From positions 62,001-126,000 of the forward strand of contig NZ_JACOFU010000008.1 of NCBI RefSeq assembly GCF_014284275.1: a stretch of DNA of 64,000 bases, written 5' to 3'. The translations under genes were made by a program, and so were the position numbers. Below the pieces are notes generated by a model, which was not told where the DNA came from, searched no databases, and was given only the letters and a program-made list of their open reading frames with translations. The stretch is from Affinundibacterium amnicola (GTDB taxonomy: Bacteria > Pseudomonadota > Gammaproteobacteria > Burkholderiales > Burkholderiaceae_D). Positions 42,823-52,188 of the stretch are shown one piece after another (within the stretch, counting starts at the first letter, position 1; each line of letters opens with the position of its first letter).

Positions 42823-43680
42823 TCATCCAGCGACGTCAATCTCGCCTTCAAAGACCGCAACAGCAGGTCCACTCAAAAATACAGGTTGACCTTCTCCAGC
42901 CCAGGCAATTTGTAAATCACCGCCACGCATCGCTACTTCCACCGGGCTTTGTAATAGCCCCCGACGTATGCCAGCAACTGCGGCAGCACAAGCGCCCGTA
43001 CCACAAGCTAAGGTTTCACCCGCACCACGTTCATACACGCGCAAATTCACGTGATGCATATCGTGTACTTGCATAAATCCGGCGTTCACACGTTTTGTGA
43101 AAAGAGGATGCCTCTCAATGGCAGGGCCTTCACTCGCCACTGGATGCAAGGCTGTATCACGGACAATCTGTACCGCGTGCGGATTTCCCATAGAAACACA
43201 GGAAATCTCAACGACATGATCTGTCAACGGCAATAAATACAGGGTGTCGGCGGCCTGATGTTGTGTTGCCAAACCATCGGCATCAAAACTAGCATCAGCC
43301 GGAACGAAACTTGGAACGCCCATATTGACAGTAATTCTGCCGTCAACAGCAATTTCTGGTTCGATCACGCCCGACATCGTCAACACACGAATTTTCGATT
43401 TATTCGTCAAGCCTTTATCCAGCACAAAACGCACAAAGGCGCGCGAGCCATTTCCGCACTGTTCAACTTCGCCACCGTCCGCATTAAAAATACGATAACG
43501 GAAATCCAGATCAGCACTAGGCGCCACTTCAACTACGAGAATTTGATCAGCACCGATACCGAAACGGCGATCGGCGAGCGCACGCCACTGCTCGGTAGAG
43601 AAATTAATTTGTTGATTGATGGCGTCAATCACAATAAAGTCATTGCCGGCACCATGCATTTTGGTGAATTTAAGTTTCAT
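42823..43680 (-). CDS. dapF: Diaminopimelate epimerase
   Basis: A 285-residue cytosolic enzyme converting LL- to meso-diaminopimelate for lysine and peptidoglycan synthesis. The two active-site cysteines are in [10 protein letters not shown] (first half) and [14 protein letters not shown] (second half). The N-terminus [16 protein letters not shown] is diagnostic. It has standard length and lies upstream of DUF484 and xerC on the same strand. Confidence 0.97.
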   Translation of the reverse strand: MKLKFTKMHGAGNDFIVIDAINQQINFSTEQWRALADRRFGIGADQILVVEVAPSADLDFRYRIFNADGGEVEQCGNGSRAFVRFVLDKGLTNKSKIRVLTMSGVIEPEIAVDGRITVNMGVPSFVPADASFDADGLATQHQAADTLYLLPLTDHVVEISCVSMGNPHAVQIVRDTALHPVASEGPAIERHPLFTKRVNAGFMQVHDMHHVNLRVYERGAGETLACGTGACAAAVAGIRRGLLQSPVEVAMRGGDLQIAWAGEGQPVFLSGPAVAVFEGEIDVAG

Positions 43681-43706
43681 CCTGAGATTATAGCTTGTGT
43701 TGGTGT

Positions 43707-45989
43707 TCAGACTGACTTATACACGCCACATCCGATCACGATATCCTCACTAATTCTTTCAATATAAGAGGTTTTCACCTCGACTCGATTCAATACTGGG
43801 TTTTCAATTGCATAATCGACCCAACCACCTTTTTCTGGTAAAGCAAAAGCATCGGCGACCAGTTTACGTCCATCTAAACCCGGCACATTAAAAAGATTCA
43901 CCTCTAATTTTGCCGCATTACCAGCAAAAGCACGGTATTGACCACGACGATCAAATGCGAACACATACATATCGCGATCGGCAAACATCTTCTGTGTATC
44001 TTTGGTGATGTAATCTAATAAATTCATGCCCTGGTTTTTATACAAACTCATGGCTTTTCTGACCAGTGCATGCGCTTCATCAGCAGTACCCTGACGCAAT
44101 TTGAACGCGGCAACGACCGCCGTTAATTTTTCAGCGCGCACGCCCAATTCAGATGATGCAGATTTTGCATTATCAACCATTGCACTATTGCTTTTCGTAA
44201 TTTCATCGAGCTCATGAATCGCTTGTGAGATTTGAATCAAACTATGACTTTGCTCAGTTGATGCGGTGGAAATCGCATTAATGTCCGTTGCCAAACTACG
44301 AATACCAGAAACGATTTCCGATAAAGTTGTGTTCACCTCATGAATTTGTTTGACACCAACCTCTACCCGATTCACCGAATCGTCAATCAAATGCCGGATC
44401 TGTCGCGCAGAATCGGCGGTGCGCTGGGCAAGGCCACGGACTTCATTCGCCACCACAGCAAAACCACGGCCTTGTTCACCCGCGTGTGCGGCCTCGACTG
44501 CTGCGTTCAAAGCAAGAATATCGGTTTGAAACGCAATTTTGTCGATCATGCTCACAATTTCATGCACCTTGATTGAGCTGGTATGAATTTCCTGCATGGT
44601 ATTGACCGCGGCACGCATGGTTTCATTGCTAGACTCCGCAATCATTCGTACATTGGATGCCAAATTATCGACTGACTTCGCGTTCGCGGCATTGTTCTTC
44701 ACCGTCTCGCTCAAGGTGCCCATATTACTTGCAGTATCGACCAAGCTATGAGCTTGTTGCTCGGTCCGAATCGCCATATTATGAATGTCCTCGGATAACT
44801 CTTTACCCAGTTCAAGTACCATACTCGCATTGGTTCTGACATTCGCGACCAAGGCCGATAGATTGAAGTTAGCTTTATCAATCGCCATCGCAGTTTTCGC
44901 TATTTCATCGCTGCCTTCCGCATGTGTGGTGGTGGTCAAATCACCGGAAGCAACCACTTCGGCAGCGTGTTCCAGATTTTGTACCGCACGAATCAAATTC
45001 ACATAAAAGCCAAAAGACATATACAGGCTCACAAGAATCATCAGCACCAACAGCGCGACGAGCGCATAAATTGTCCGATGCAATGCTTGCTTATCTTGCT
45101 GTAGTAATTGACTCAAACGAACTTGCGTTTCTGTTTGTAATTGCGCCGTCGACACCCATGCCTGCTGCGCTTTTTCCAGCACGATTTTCGGATTAGCGTC
45201 GATCTGCAAATGTTCTAGAAGTTGCTGGCTCGCCTGTTGCGCAGAAACTTGGGCTGGCAAAATAGGCTCTCCTGTACGCAGCATAGCTGCATACAGATGA
45301 TCGCCAGCGCGCTTAGCCGTTTGCAATTGATCTCGCAACAAGTTCAACTGCATCGCAGTGAGTGGCGTTTGATTCTCGGACTTTAGTAGTGCCTGATGAA
45401 GGGCGAGGTGTTTGGCAAAGTAGCTAAGTGATTGTGTGAGATTCTGCGCACCTAGCTTTGCCAACAAGACGATGTTCGCCTCGGCATTGAAGAACAAGCC
45501 ACTTTTTTCAATGACAGTATCGGAAAATTCTGCAAAACCAGTCTCTATCTGATTTAGGTCGCTCAATGCCATCTGTTCAAGAGAGGCATTTTTATCAGAA
45601 AATGCTAGTAACTGAGTGGATAGCTCTTGCCAACCTGAGCGCACAGTTAGTTGATCATGTTGCGCTAATCGGGCATCGGTCGCAGCGATTGCGGCTTTCA
45701 GACTTCGTTGATGTTCAAGCAGATTTTTCTGCGTATCGGTGCTACGCATCTGCTGTGTCAATCGCAACAGTTCATTACCTTGCTGCACCAGTTCAAGCCC
45801 ATACAGCTTATTTTGAACTGCGTCGAAGCGCTTGATTTGCTGCATCAATACAGCGAAACCAAACAATACAGCGATCAGCAAAACACTTCCCAGCATTCCC
45901 AACAACTTAGTACGTAAGCCTAACTTGCTCATAACAAAAAGGCATGGGCGCATGAGCGTCGACAGCAATGATCTATTGACAGATTTCAT
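43707..45989 (-). CDS. Methyl-accepting chemotaxis protein with C-terminal cytosolic Cache domain
   Basis: A 760-residue chemoreceptor. Membrane segments at about 28-48 and 308-332 enclose a helical periplasmic sensor domain. A HAMP domain follows (about 333-385), then the signalling domain with the hairpin tip [27 protein letters not shown], broken here as [16 protein letters not shown] plus AHAGE. After it, residues about 640-760 form a single-Cache-like domain ([14 protein letters not shown], then [18 protein letters not shown] and [11 protein letters not shown]). This domain is normally periplasmic; here it must be cytosolic. The tip has D where most receptors have N (FQTNIL). AGAAAG precedes the start. 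Confidence 0.92.
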   Translation of the reverse strand: MKSVNRSLLSTLMRPCLFVMSKLGLRTKLLGMLGSVLLIAVLFGFAVLMQQIKRFDAVQNKLYGLELVQQGNELLRLTQQMRSTDTQKNLLEHQRSLKAAIAATDARLAQHDQLTVRSGWQELSTQLLAFSDKNASLEQMALSDLNQIETGFAEFSDTVIEKSGLFFNAEANIVLLAKLGAQNLTQSLSYFAKHLALHQALLKSENQTPLTAMQLNLLRDQLQTAKRAGDHLYAAMLRTGEPILPAQVSAQQASQQLLEHLQIDANPKIVLEKAQQAWVSTAQLQTETQVRLSQLLQQDKQALHRTIYALVALLVLMILVSLYMSFGFYVNLIRAVQNLEHAAEVVASGDLTTTTHAEGSDEIAKTAMAIDKANFNLSALVANVRTNASMVLELGKELSEDIHNMAIRTEQQAHSLVDTASNMGTLSETVKNNAANAKSVDNLASNVRMIAESSNETMRAAVNTMQEIHTSSIKVHEIVSMIDKIAFQTDILALNAAVEAAHAGEQGRGFAVVANEVRGLAQRTADSARQIRHLIDDSVNRVEVGVKQIHEVNTTLSEIVSGIRSLATDINAISTASTEQSHSLIQISQAIHELDEITKSNSAMVDNAKSASSELGVRAEKLTAVVAAFKLRQGTADEAHALVRKAMSLYKNQGMNLLDYITKDTQKMFADRDMYVFAFDRRGQYRAFAGNAAKLEVNLFNVPGLDGRKLVADAFALPEKGGWVDYAIENPVLNRVEVKTSYIERISEDIVIGCGVYKSV

Positions 45990-46331
45990 CGTGATTTCTT
46001 TCTAGGGCGAAGAAGTAAGACGGCTTTATGCATTCTGGCAGATTTTTATCTATTTTCTAGTTAATTTAACGTTAGGTGAGCTAGGAATAACACTTACATG
46101 AGCGAATAGACCAGTACACTTATGCAAATTGTCAGTCATACTGTACTGGTCTTTTTGGTAGTGACTGTGCATGGGGAGGCAAAGAGTCACATGTTACTGT
46201 GCGAGCCTCGTAATTTAGACCCATTTTGGTTCACTTTTAGGCTTTGAGCGTATGATGCAGCCACAAGCTAGCATTTTCCGTTTCAGGGCATAGGCACATT
46301 CAAGCCACATTAGAATAATTCCGGAGGCAGC
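45990..46331. other. Divergent intergenic region with a terminator-like hairpin
   Basis: 342 bases between the chemoreceptor and oxidoreductase genes. The only clear structure is the hairpin plus T run at 46108-46156. CCGGAGG before 46332 is the oxidoreductase ribosome binding site. No gene seen. Confidence 0.55.
46108..46156 (+). terminator. Terminator-like hairpin in the leader of the oxidoreductase gene
   Basis: AGACCAGTACA (46108-46118) and TGTACTGGTCT (46142-46152) form a perfect 11-bp stem with a 23-nt loop, followed by a T run (46152-46156). It points along the + strand about 176 bp before the oxidoreductase start, and no + strand gene lies just upstream. It could be a transcription attenuator or the end of a small RNA. 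Confidence 0.6.
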
Positions 46332-49300
46332 ATGAATTCACCCAATAAGACCGAGCAATCCGCAGTCGCAGACACCTATGCAGATGCATCGATCAATACC
46401 AAAGTTACCCTAGACGATAAGTACACCTTAGAGCGCGGTCGCGCTTTTATGACAGGCACCCAAGCCTTGATTCGCCTAACGATGTTGCAACGCCAAGCCG
46501 ATGAAAAGGCTGGTTTGAATACTGCTGGCTTTTTGACTGGTTATCGCGGTTCGCCACTCGGTGCGGTCGATATGACGGCTGCCAAAGCAAAAAAACATCT
46601 GGACAAGTACCACGTTAAATTTCACCCAGGCGTGAATGAAGATTTAGCGGCGACTTCGGTATGGGGTACGCAACAAGTCAATTTATTCCCCGGCGCAAAA
46701 TACGATGGCGTGTTCGGCGTATGGTATGGCAAAGGCCCGGGCGTGGATCGTTGCGGCGACGTATTTAAGCACGCGAACTTAGCCGGTACTTCACCACACG
46801 GTGGTGTATTGGTGATTGCTGGTGATGATCATGCCGCGAAATCTTCTACGGCTGCGCATCAAAGTGAACATATTCTGAAAGCTTGCGGTATTCCCGTTTT
46901 GTATCCATCGTCGGTACAAGAATATCTGGACTACGGCCTGCACGGTATCGCGATGTCGCGTTACACCGGTTTGTGGGTAGCGATGAAATGCGTAACCGAT
47001 ATCGTCGAATCTGGCTGCGTGGTCGATATTGATCCTGATCGCGTCAAACCAGTGATTCCTACCGATTTCGTGATGCCAGCAGATGGCGTACACATCCGTA
47101 CACCAGACCCAATTCTGGCGCAAGAAACGCGCATGAATAATTACAAATGGTATGCGGCTTTAGCGTATGCCCGTGCGAATAAACTTAATCAAATTATTTG
47201 GGATAGCCCGAACGCGAAGATCGGTATTATCACTGCCGGTAAATCTTACCTCGATACACGTCAGGCTTTGGCAGATTTGGGGATTGATGAACAAGTCGCG
47301 AAAGATATCGGTATTCGCCTCTACAAGATTGGTTTGACTTGGCCATTAGAATCTGACGGTGTGCGCGAATTTGCGACTGGCTTGGAAGAGATTTTGGTGG
47401 TGGAAGAGAAGCGTCAAATTCTTGAATACGCGTTGAAAGAAGAGCTTTATCACTGGGAAGAAGCAGCACGTCCACGCGTGGTTGGTAAGTTTGATGACAC
47501 GGGTGAGTGGACCAATATTCAGGGCAGCGGTCACGGCGAATGGTTATTGCCAGCAACGTATGAACTGAGTCCAGCGCAAATCGCGCATGCGATTGCTTCA
47601 CGTATCAGCCGCTACTTCGCTGGTCATCCAGTTGAACAACAAGTCAAAGAGCGCGTCGCTTATTTAGAGGCGAAAGAAGCGGCTTTGAATTCTGTGTCTA
47701 AGCCTGATGCGAACAAAGATCGTATTCCGCATTTCTGCTCAGGTTGTCCACACAATACGTCCACTAAAGTACCAGAAGGTAGCCGTGCTTTAGCCGGTAT
47801 TGGCTGTCACTACATGGTGACTTGGATGGACCGTGAATCCACAACATTCACCCACATGGGCGGTGAAGGCGTGACTTGGGTTGGTGCTGCGCCATTCACC
47901 ACCGAGAAGCATGTGTTCTCGAACCTGGGTGACGGCACTTATTACCACTCTGGTTTATTGGCAATTCGCGCTGCGGTATCCGGCAATGTGAATATCACTT
48001 ACAAGATTTTGTTTAACGATGCGGTGGCGATGACTGGCGGTCAGGAATTTGACGGTCCACTCGATCCGGGTATGATCTCACGCCAAATCGCAGCCGAAGG
48101 CGTATCACCTATCATTGTGGTGACCGACGAGCCAGAAAAATATCCAGCGAATTATCCATGGGCAGCTGGCGTGACGATTCGCCATCGTAGTGAACTCGAC
48201 GCCGTACAACGTGAATTGCGTGAATGCAAAGGCGTTTCCGCGATGATTTACGACCAAACCTGTGCGTCAGAAAAACGTCGCCGCCGGAAAAAAATTGGTA
48301 AAGACGGCAAGCCAGGTTTCCCTGACCCAGCCAAACGTGCAGTGATTAATGAAGCCGTCTGTGAAGGTTGTGGTGATTGTGGCGTGCAATCGAATTGCTT
48401 ATCCGTTGAACCTTTGGAAACCGAGTTCGGACGCAAGCGTCAGATCAATCAATCTTCATGCAATAAGGATTACTCCTGCGTGAATGGTTTCTGCCCAAGT
48501 TTTGTGACGGTCGAAGGCGGCAAGTTGAAAAAGCCAGCCAAGACCAAGGTCGAAGCGGGCGGCGCATTTGATGTCAGCAGTTTGCCAGCACCAGTATTGC
48601 CAAGCACCACAACGCCGTATGGCGTGATCGTGACTGGTGTTGGTGGTACAGGCGTCATCACGATTGGTCAAATCATGGCGATGGCGGCGCATTTGCAAGG
48701 TAAATCTTGCTCCGTGCTGGACATGACAGGCTTGGCGCAAAAAGGCGGCGCGGTGATGTCGCATGTACGTTTAGCGGACAAAGCTGAAGATATTCAATCA
48801 ACGCGTGTTGGTACTGGCATGGCGGATCTTGTGATTGGTTGCGATTTGATCGTCACAGCAGGCAAAGATGCAGTTTCTCGTATGGGCGAAGGTCGTACCC
48901 AAGGCGCTATCAACGCGAGCAGTAGCCCGACTGCGACCTTTATTAAGAATCCTAACTGGCAATTCCCAGCCGGTTCTGCCGAAGCGGAAATTCGCAAAGC
49001 TTGCGGTCAGGATCGTGTCGATATGGTCGATGCGACCACGATCGCCACCGCTTTGATGGGCGATAGTATCGCGGCAAATATGTTCATGCTCGGTTACTCA
49101 TGGCAAAAAGCTTGGGTGCCCTTGACTGAAGCAGCTTTGATGCGCGCGATTGAATTAAACGGCGTACAAATCGACTTCAATAAGCAAGCTTTTAATTGGG
49201 GTCGGATTGCTGCGAATGATCTGGCAGCGGTACAGCGTTTAACCACGCCAGCGCAAGTCATCGAACTCAAGCGTGCACCAACGCTGGACGATACGATTGC

Positions 49301-49949
49301 GAAACGCGTGGCTTTCTTGACCGACTATCAAAACACAGCTTACGCACAAATCTATAGCGATTTTGTGAATCAAGTCAAAGCAGCGGAAAGCAAATTGGTG
49401 GATGGTAAAGGCTTGCGCTTGACTGAAGCGGTGGCGAAGTATTTGTTTAAATTGATGGCGTACAAAGACGAATATGAAGTTGCGCGTCTGTACACCGATG
49501 GCAAATTCAAGCAAAAAATTGCCGATATGTTTGAAGGGGATTACGCGATTAACTTCCATCTTGCACCACCATTATTGGCGAAGCGTAATGACAAAGGCGA
49601 GTTGATCAAGCAGCAGTTTGGACCATGGATGATGAAGGCTTTTGGTGTGTTAGCTAGCTTCAAATCTCTGCGCGGCACGGCATTAGACGTATTTGGCTAT
49701 ACCGAAGAACGTCGCATGGAACGTGCTTTGCCTGTCGAATACAAGCAATTGATCAGCAAGCTACTACCGCAGCTGAATGCAGACAACTTATCGAAGGCAG
49801 TCGCGATTGCGAGTATTCCAGAAGACATTCGCGGCTATGGTCATGTGAAAGAACGTCATTTCAAATTGGCGAAAGAAAAAGAAGCAAAACTGTTAGCGGA
49901 ATTTGGCCGTCCTACTACGCCAGAAACCCAAGTACAGTCAGCAGCATAA
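46332..49949 (+). CDS. Indolepyruvate:ferredoxin oxidoreductase, fused alpha-gamma type
   Basis: A 1205-residue cytosolic enzyme. The N-terminal pyrimidine-binding part (about 30-430) includes GFLTGYRGSPLG and HPGVNEDLAAT. A thiamine-diphosphate part (about 465-640) has CSGCPHNTST and GGEGVTWVG. Ferredoxin-like cysteines CEGCGDC (677-683) and a second set SSCNKDYSCVNGFC bind an iron-sulfur cluster. The gamma domain starts near 764 (GVIVTGVGGTGVITIGQI), and a C-terminal DUF6537 region ends the protein. Such fused enzymes oxidatively decarboxylate aryl or branched 2-oxoacids to acyl-CoA, in amino acid degradation. GGAGG precedes the ATG. Confidence 0.94.
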   Translation: MNSPNKTEQSAVADTYADASINTKVTLDDKYTLERGRAFMTGTQALIRLTMLQRQADEKAGLNTAGFLTGYRGSPLGAVDMTAAKAKKHLDKYHVKFHPGVNEDLAATSVWGTQQVNLFPGAKYDGVFGVWYGKGPGVDRCGDVFKHANLAGTSPHGGVLVIAGDDHAAKSSTAAHQSEHILKACGIPVLYPSSVQEYLDYGLHGIAMSRYTGLWVAMKCVTDIVESGCVVDIDPDRVKPVIPTDFVMPADGVHIRTPDPILAQETRMNNYKWYAALAYARANKLNQIIWDSPNAKIGIITAGKSYLDTRQALADLGIDEQVAKDIGIRLYKIGLTWPLESDGVREFATGLEEILVVEEKRQILEYALKEELYHWEEAARPRVVGKFDDTGEWTNIQGSGHGEWLLPATYELSPAQIAHAIASRISRYFAGHPVEQQVKERVAYLEAKEAALNSVSKPDANKDRIPHFCSGCPHNTSTKVPEGSRALAGIGCHYMVTWMDRESTTFTHMGGEGVTWVGAAPFTTEKHVFSNLGDGTYYHSGLLAIRAAVSGNVNITYKILFNDAVAMTGGQEFDGPLDPGMISRQIAAEGVSPIIVVTDEPEKYPANYPWAAGVTIRHRSELDAVQRELRECKGVSAMIYDQTCASEKRRRRKKIGKDGKPGFPDPAKRAVINEAVCEGCGDCGVQSNCLSVEPLETEFGRKRQINQSSCNKDYSCVNGFCPSFVTVEGGKLKKPAKTKVEAGGAFDVSSLPAPVLPSTTTPYGVIVTGVGGTGVITIGQIMAMAAHLQGKSCSVLDMTGLAQKGGAVMSHVRLADKAEDIQSTRVGTGMADLVIGCDLIVTAGKDAVSRMGEGRTQGAINASSSPTATFIKNPNWQFPAGSAEAEIRKACGQDRVDMVDATTIATALMGDSIAANMFMLGYSWQKAWVPLTEAALMRAIELNGVQIDFNKQAFNWGRIAANDLAAVQRLTTPAQVIELKRAPTLDDTIAKRVAFLTDYQNTAYAQIYSDFVNQVKAAESKLVDGKGLRLTEAVAKYLFKLMAYKDEYEVARLYTDGKFKQKIADMFEGDYAINFHLAPPLLAKRNDKGELIKQQFGPWMMKAFGVLASFKSLRGTALDVFGYTEERRMERALPVEYKQLISKLLPQLNADNLSKAVAIASIPEDIRGYGHVKERHFKLAKEKEAKLLAEFGRPTTPETQVQSAA

Positions 49950-50026
49950 GCACAACAGGCTTGATCAAGCATCACATGCTAGAATTCACACCTGATAGCA
50001 GCTTGGTTTAATTCAAAGTGCACAAG

Positions 50027-50056
50027 AAAAATGATCGGCTAGTCCGGTCATTTTTT
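50027..50056 (+). terminator. Rho-independent terminator of the oxidoreductase gene
   Basis: AAATGATCGG (50028-50037) pairs with CCGGTCATTT (50043-50052), one G-T wobble, with loop CTAGT and a six-T run. It lies between the oxidoreductase and DUF423 genes. Confidence 0.85.
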
Positions 50057-50090
50057 ATCCTGTTTACTGTAATTTAAGAAAGCATTTCCC

Positions 50091-50471
50091 ATGCAAGAAC
50101 GTCATCTAATCGCTTATGCGGCAATCAATTTATTCATTGCAATCGCTGCTGGTGCCTTCGGTGCACATGGTTTAAAAGCGATACTGAGCGCCGAGATGCT
50201 CAGCATTTGGCAAACTGCTGTGCAATATCAAATGCTGCATGGTTTAGCTTTATTAGCATTAGCAAATTTTTATCCGCGATGGCAAACCAAGCCGATTCGT
50301 CTCAGCGCCATCTGCATGTTAATCGGTATCGTTTTATTTAGCGGCAGCTTATATTTGTTAGCTTGGACTGGGGTGCGCGTACTCGGGGCGATTACACCAA
50401 TCGGTGGCGTGGCTTTCTTAATGGCCTGGGCAATTTTGTTATGGGCAGCACTCACTGACAAATCGCTCTAA
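50091..50471 (+). CDS. DUF423 (YgdD-like) membrane protein
   Basis: A 126-residue inner-membrane protein with four hydrophobic segments. GAFGAHGLKAILS near the start and WQTAVQYQMLHGLALLAL are the family signature of DUF423/YgdD. Function is unknown. The sequence has the usual length. Confidence 0.92.
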   Translation: MQERHLIAYAAINLFIAIAAGAFGAHGLKAILSAEMLSIWQTAVQYQMLHGLALLALANFYPRWQTKPIRLSAICMLIGIVLFSGSLYLLAWTGVRVLGAITPIGGVAFLMAWAILLWAALTDKSL

Positions 50472-50541
50472 GCATCGCTCTGCACCTGTGGTGCGCGCGC
50501 TGTAAGCGGTGTAAACTGTCTTGATATCAAAAGGACTTGCT

Positions 50542-51024
50542 ATGAAATTTGAACATCTGGTTGAAATCAATGATTTAACCAATCCCGCGATCCCCGTCAT
50601 CACGCGTGATCAGTTATGGCGTGGCTTGATCATGCGCGCTGAATCGCCGCAGCTATTTGTCGATTACATTGATGAGTGCAGTATCACAGAGCGTAGTGAA
50701 GTCGCGATGACGCGCGTACTGCGCTATGGCGAGCTAGTCATTCGTGATCAGGTGAACTTCGTTCATCACACACATGTACATTACGATGTACCATCGCAAA
50801 AAGATATTCCGCAATCTTCATTACGTATGAGCATAGAAGAACCATCGCCAAATGCGCTGTTTGTACGCTTTGAGTACGACAATGGTCAAACCGAGCAACA
50901 AGATAAAGAGAACGAAATGTATGACGCCTACCGTCGTTCTGCCTACGAAGAGGCAGATGTCGATACAGTACGAGTGATCCGCGATCTGGTAGAAAGCGGT
51001 CGTTTAGATTCACTACTTTCCTGA
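50542..51024 (+). CDS. DUF1857 (AtaL-like, SRPBCC fold) family protein
   Basis: Start set at ATG 50542 (MKFEHLVEIND), preceded by AAAGGA; a TTG seven codons earlier is less likely. The product is 160 residues. The pattern ITRDQLWRGLIMRAESPQLFVDYIDEC, here split as ITRDQLWRGLIMRAE and SPQLFVD, is typical of the DUF1857/AtaL group of START-like helix-grip proteins, which bind hydrophobic ligands. The ligand is unknown. It is 26 bp before the beta-helix gene, so the two may be cotranscribed. Confidence 0.87.
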   Translation: MKFEHLVEINDLTNPAIPVITRDQLWRGLIMRAESPQLFVDYIDECSITERSEVAMTRVLRYGELVIRDQVNFVHHTHVHYDVPSQKDIPQSSLRMSIEEPSPNALFVRFEYDNGQTEQQDKENEMYDAYRRSAYEEADVDTVRVIRDLVESGRLDSLLS

Positions 51025-51050
51025 TTTCCCACCAAGACTACGAGCCCAAT

Positions 51051-52106
51051 ATGACGATGACCACAACTGCACCAGTACCTTTCCTGGCAAAAAAACTTAA
51101 ACGCAAACAATTTGCCAGCACTGGCGATGCACATATCCAAGGTGACTTACAGATCACCAATCAAGTCATCATCGGTGGCGACCTCTTAGTTGACGGCAAT
51201 CTCGAAGCAGAAGAAGTCTTCTGCCTCGGCAAATTAACTGTGACAGGCGACATCAAAGTACAGTCTTTGTATGTCGGCCAAGCGCTTGATTGCGCTGGTG
51301 ATATTGAAGTCGAATTCTTATTAAAAACAGGCTGCAATGCAGAGTGGATGGCACGTCTGTTAGAACTTGACCAAGCTAAGCCAGCCAAAGATGGTAGCGC
51401 GTACATGGATAAACTAGTACATCCAGCGATTCTAAAACGTGATGCACACCACGAGACTTTTGGTGGTTATGGCGATATCCAAGTGCTTGGCTATTTGTCT
51501 TGCGATGTCCTTGATTGCCACGGTAATTTGCAATTGGATGATGTATTGGATGTCGCCGAAGTGCAATACGTCGGCGGCCATTTGAGCGCCATTGCGATTG
51601 CAGTAGATGGCGACGTCAATGTCAAAGGTGAAGTGTTTAGTGAAACCGATATCGCCGTCAACGGCGGTTTGTTCGCTGGTGAAGTGATCTGCCAAGGCAA
51701 TTTGAATGTGGGCTCGGTGCACAGCCATGGCGACATCAGTGCTTGGGGCACAATACGCGCGGTCGGACAAATCACTAGCCTTAATGGTGAAATCCATAGC
51801 GGTCGCTGGATCGCCACCAAGGGCACCGTGTACGCCGCAAAGTACATCAAAGCGGGCGAAGCGTTGGTCGCTGAAAAAGGCATCACTTGTGGTGCTGATT
51901 ACGGCATTCTGGCAGCAACCACTGTCAAACGCTCTTTATGGGAAACACGCGGTTTTGTTTCTGCACCGACCAAGCCAAAGTTAGTTTTGTCGGGTAAATT
52001 TGTCGAAGACAAAAAACTCAAGCATATCGATGCTTTAGAAAAGAAGCGTGATTGGGAATTAGACTGGGAAGTACCGCGTCGTTTGCAACGCGATATGGTG
52101 GGTTAA
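51051..52106 (+). CDS. Bactofilin-like polymer-forming beta-helix protein
   Basis: A 351-residue soluble protein. Two runs of short repeats, GDAHIQGDLQITNQVIIGGD at about 24-95 and GDIQVLGYLSCDVLDCHGN to KGITCGAD at about 135-290, have the alternating hydrophobic/G-D/N pattern of a right-handed beta-helix. This is as in bactofilins and other polymer-forming cytoskeletal proteins. Between the runs lies a helical insert with LLKTGCNAEWMARLLEL. The C-terminal 50 residues are basic and helical. It may assemble into filaments or a scaffold; that is inferred from fold. A terminator follows. Confidence 0.72.
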   Translation: MTMTTTAPVPFLAKKLKRKQFASTGDAHIQGDLQITNQVIIGGDLLVDGNLEAEEVFCLGKLTVTGDIKVQSLYVGQALDCAGDIEVEFLLKTGCNAEWMARLLELDQAKPAKDGSAYMDKLVHPAILKRDAHHETFGGYGDIQVLGYLSCDVLDCHGNLQLDDVLDVAEVQYVGGHLSAIAIAVDGDVNVKGEVFSETDIAVNGGLFAGEVICQGNLNVGSVHSHGDISAWGTIRAVGQITSLNGEIHSGRWIATKGTVYAAKYIKAGEALVAEKGITCGADYGILAATTVKRSLWETRGFVSAPTKPKLVLSGKFVEDKKLKHIDALEKKRDWELDWEVPRRLQRDMVG

Positions 52107-52140
52107 TATTTATAAATTTAAATAAATTTCTCATAAAAAT

Positions 52141-52176
52141 AAGGCTTCTAGTTTCTTAACTAAGAAGCCTTTTTAG
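52141..52176. terminator. Bidirectional terminator between convergent genes
   Basis: AGGCTTCT (52142-52149) pairs with AGAAGCCT (52163-52170), continued inward by AGTT/AACT with one bulged A. A T run follows on the + strand and a T-rich stretch (TTATTTTTAT) on the - strand. It can end both the bactofilin-like gene and the RTX gene. Confidence 0.88.
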
Positions 52177-52188
52177 ACAAAAACGAAT

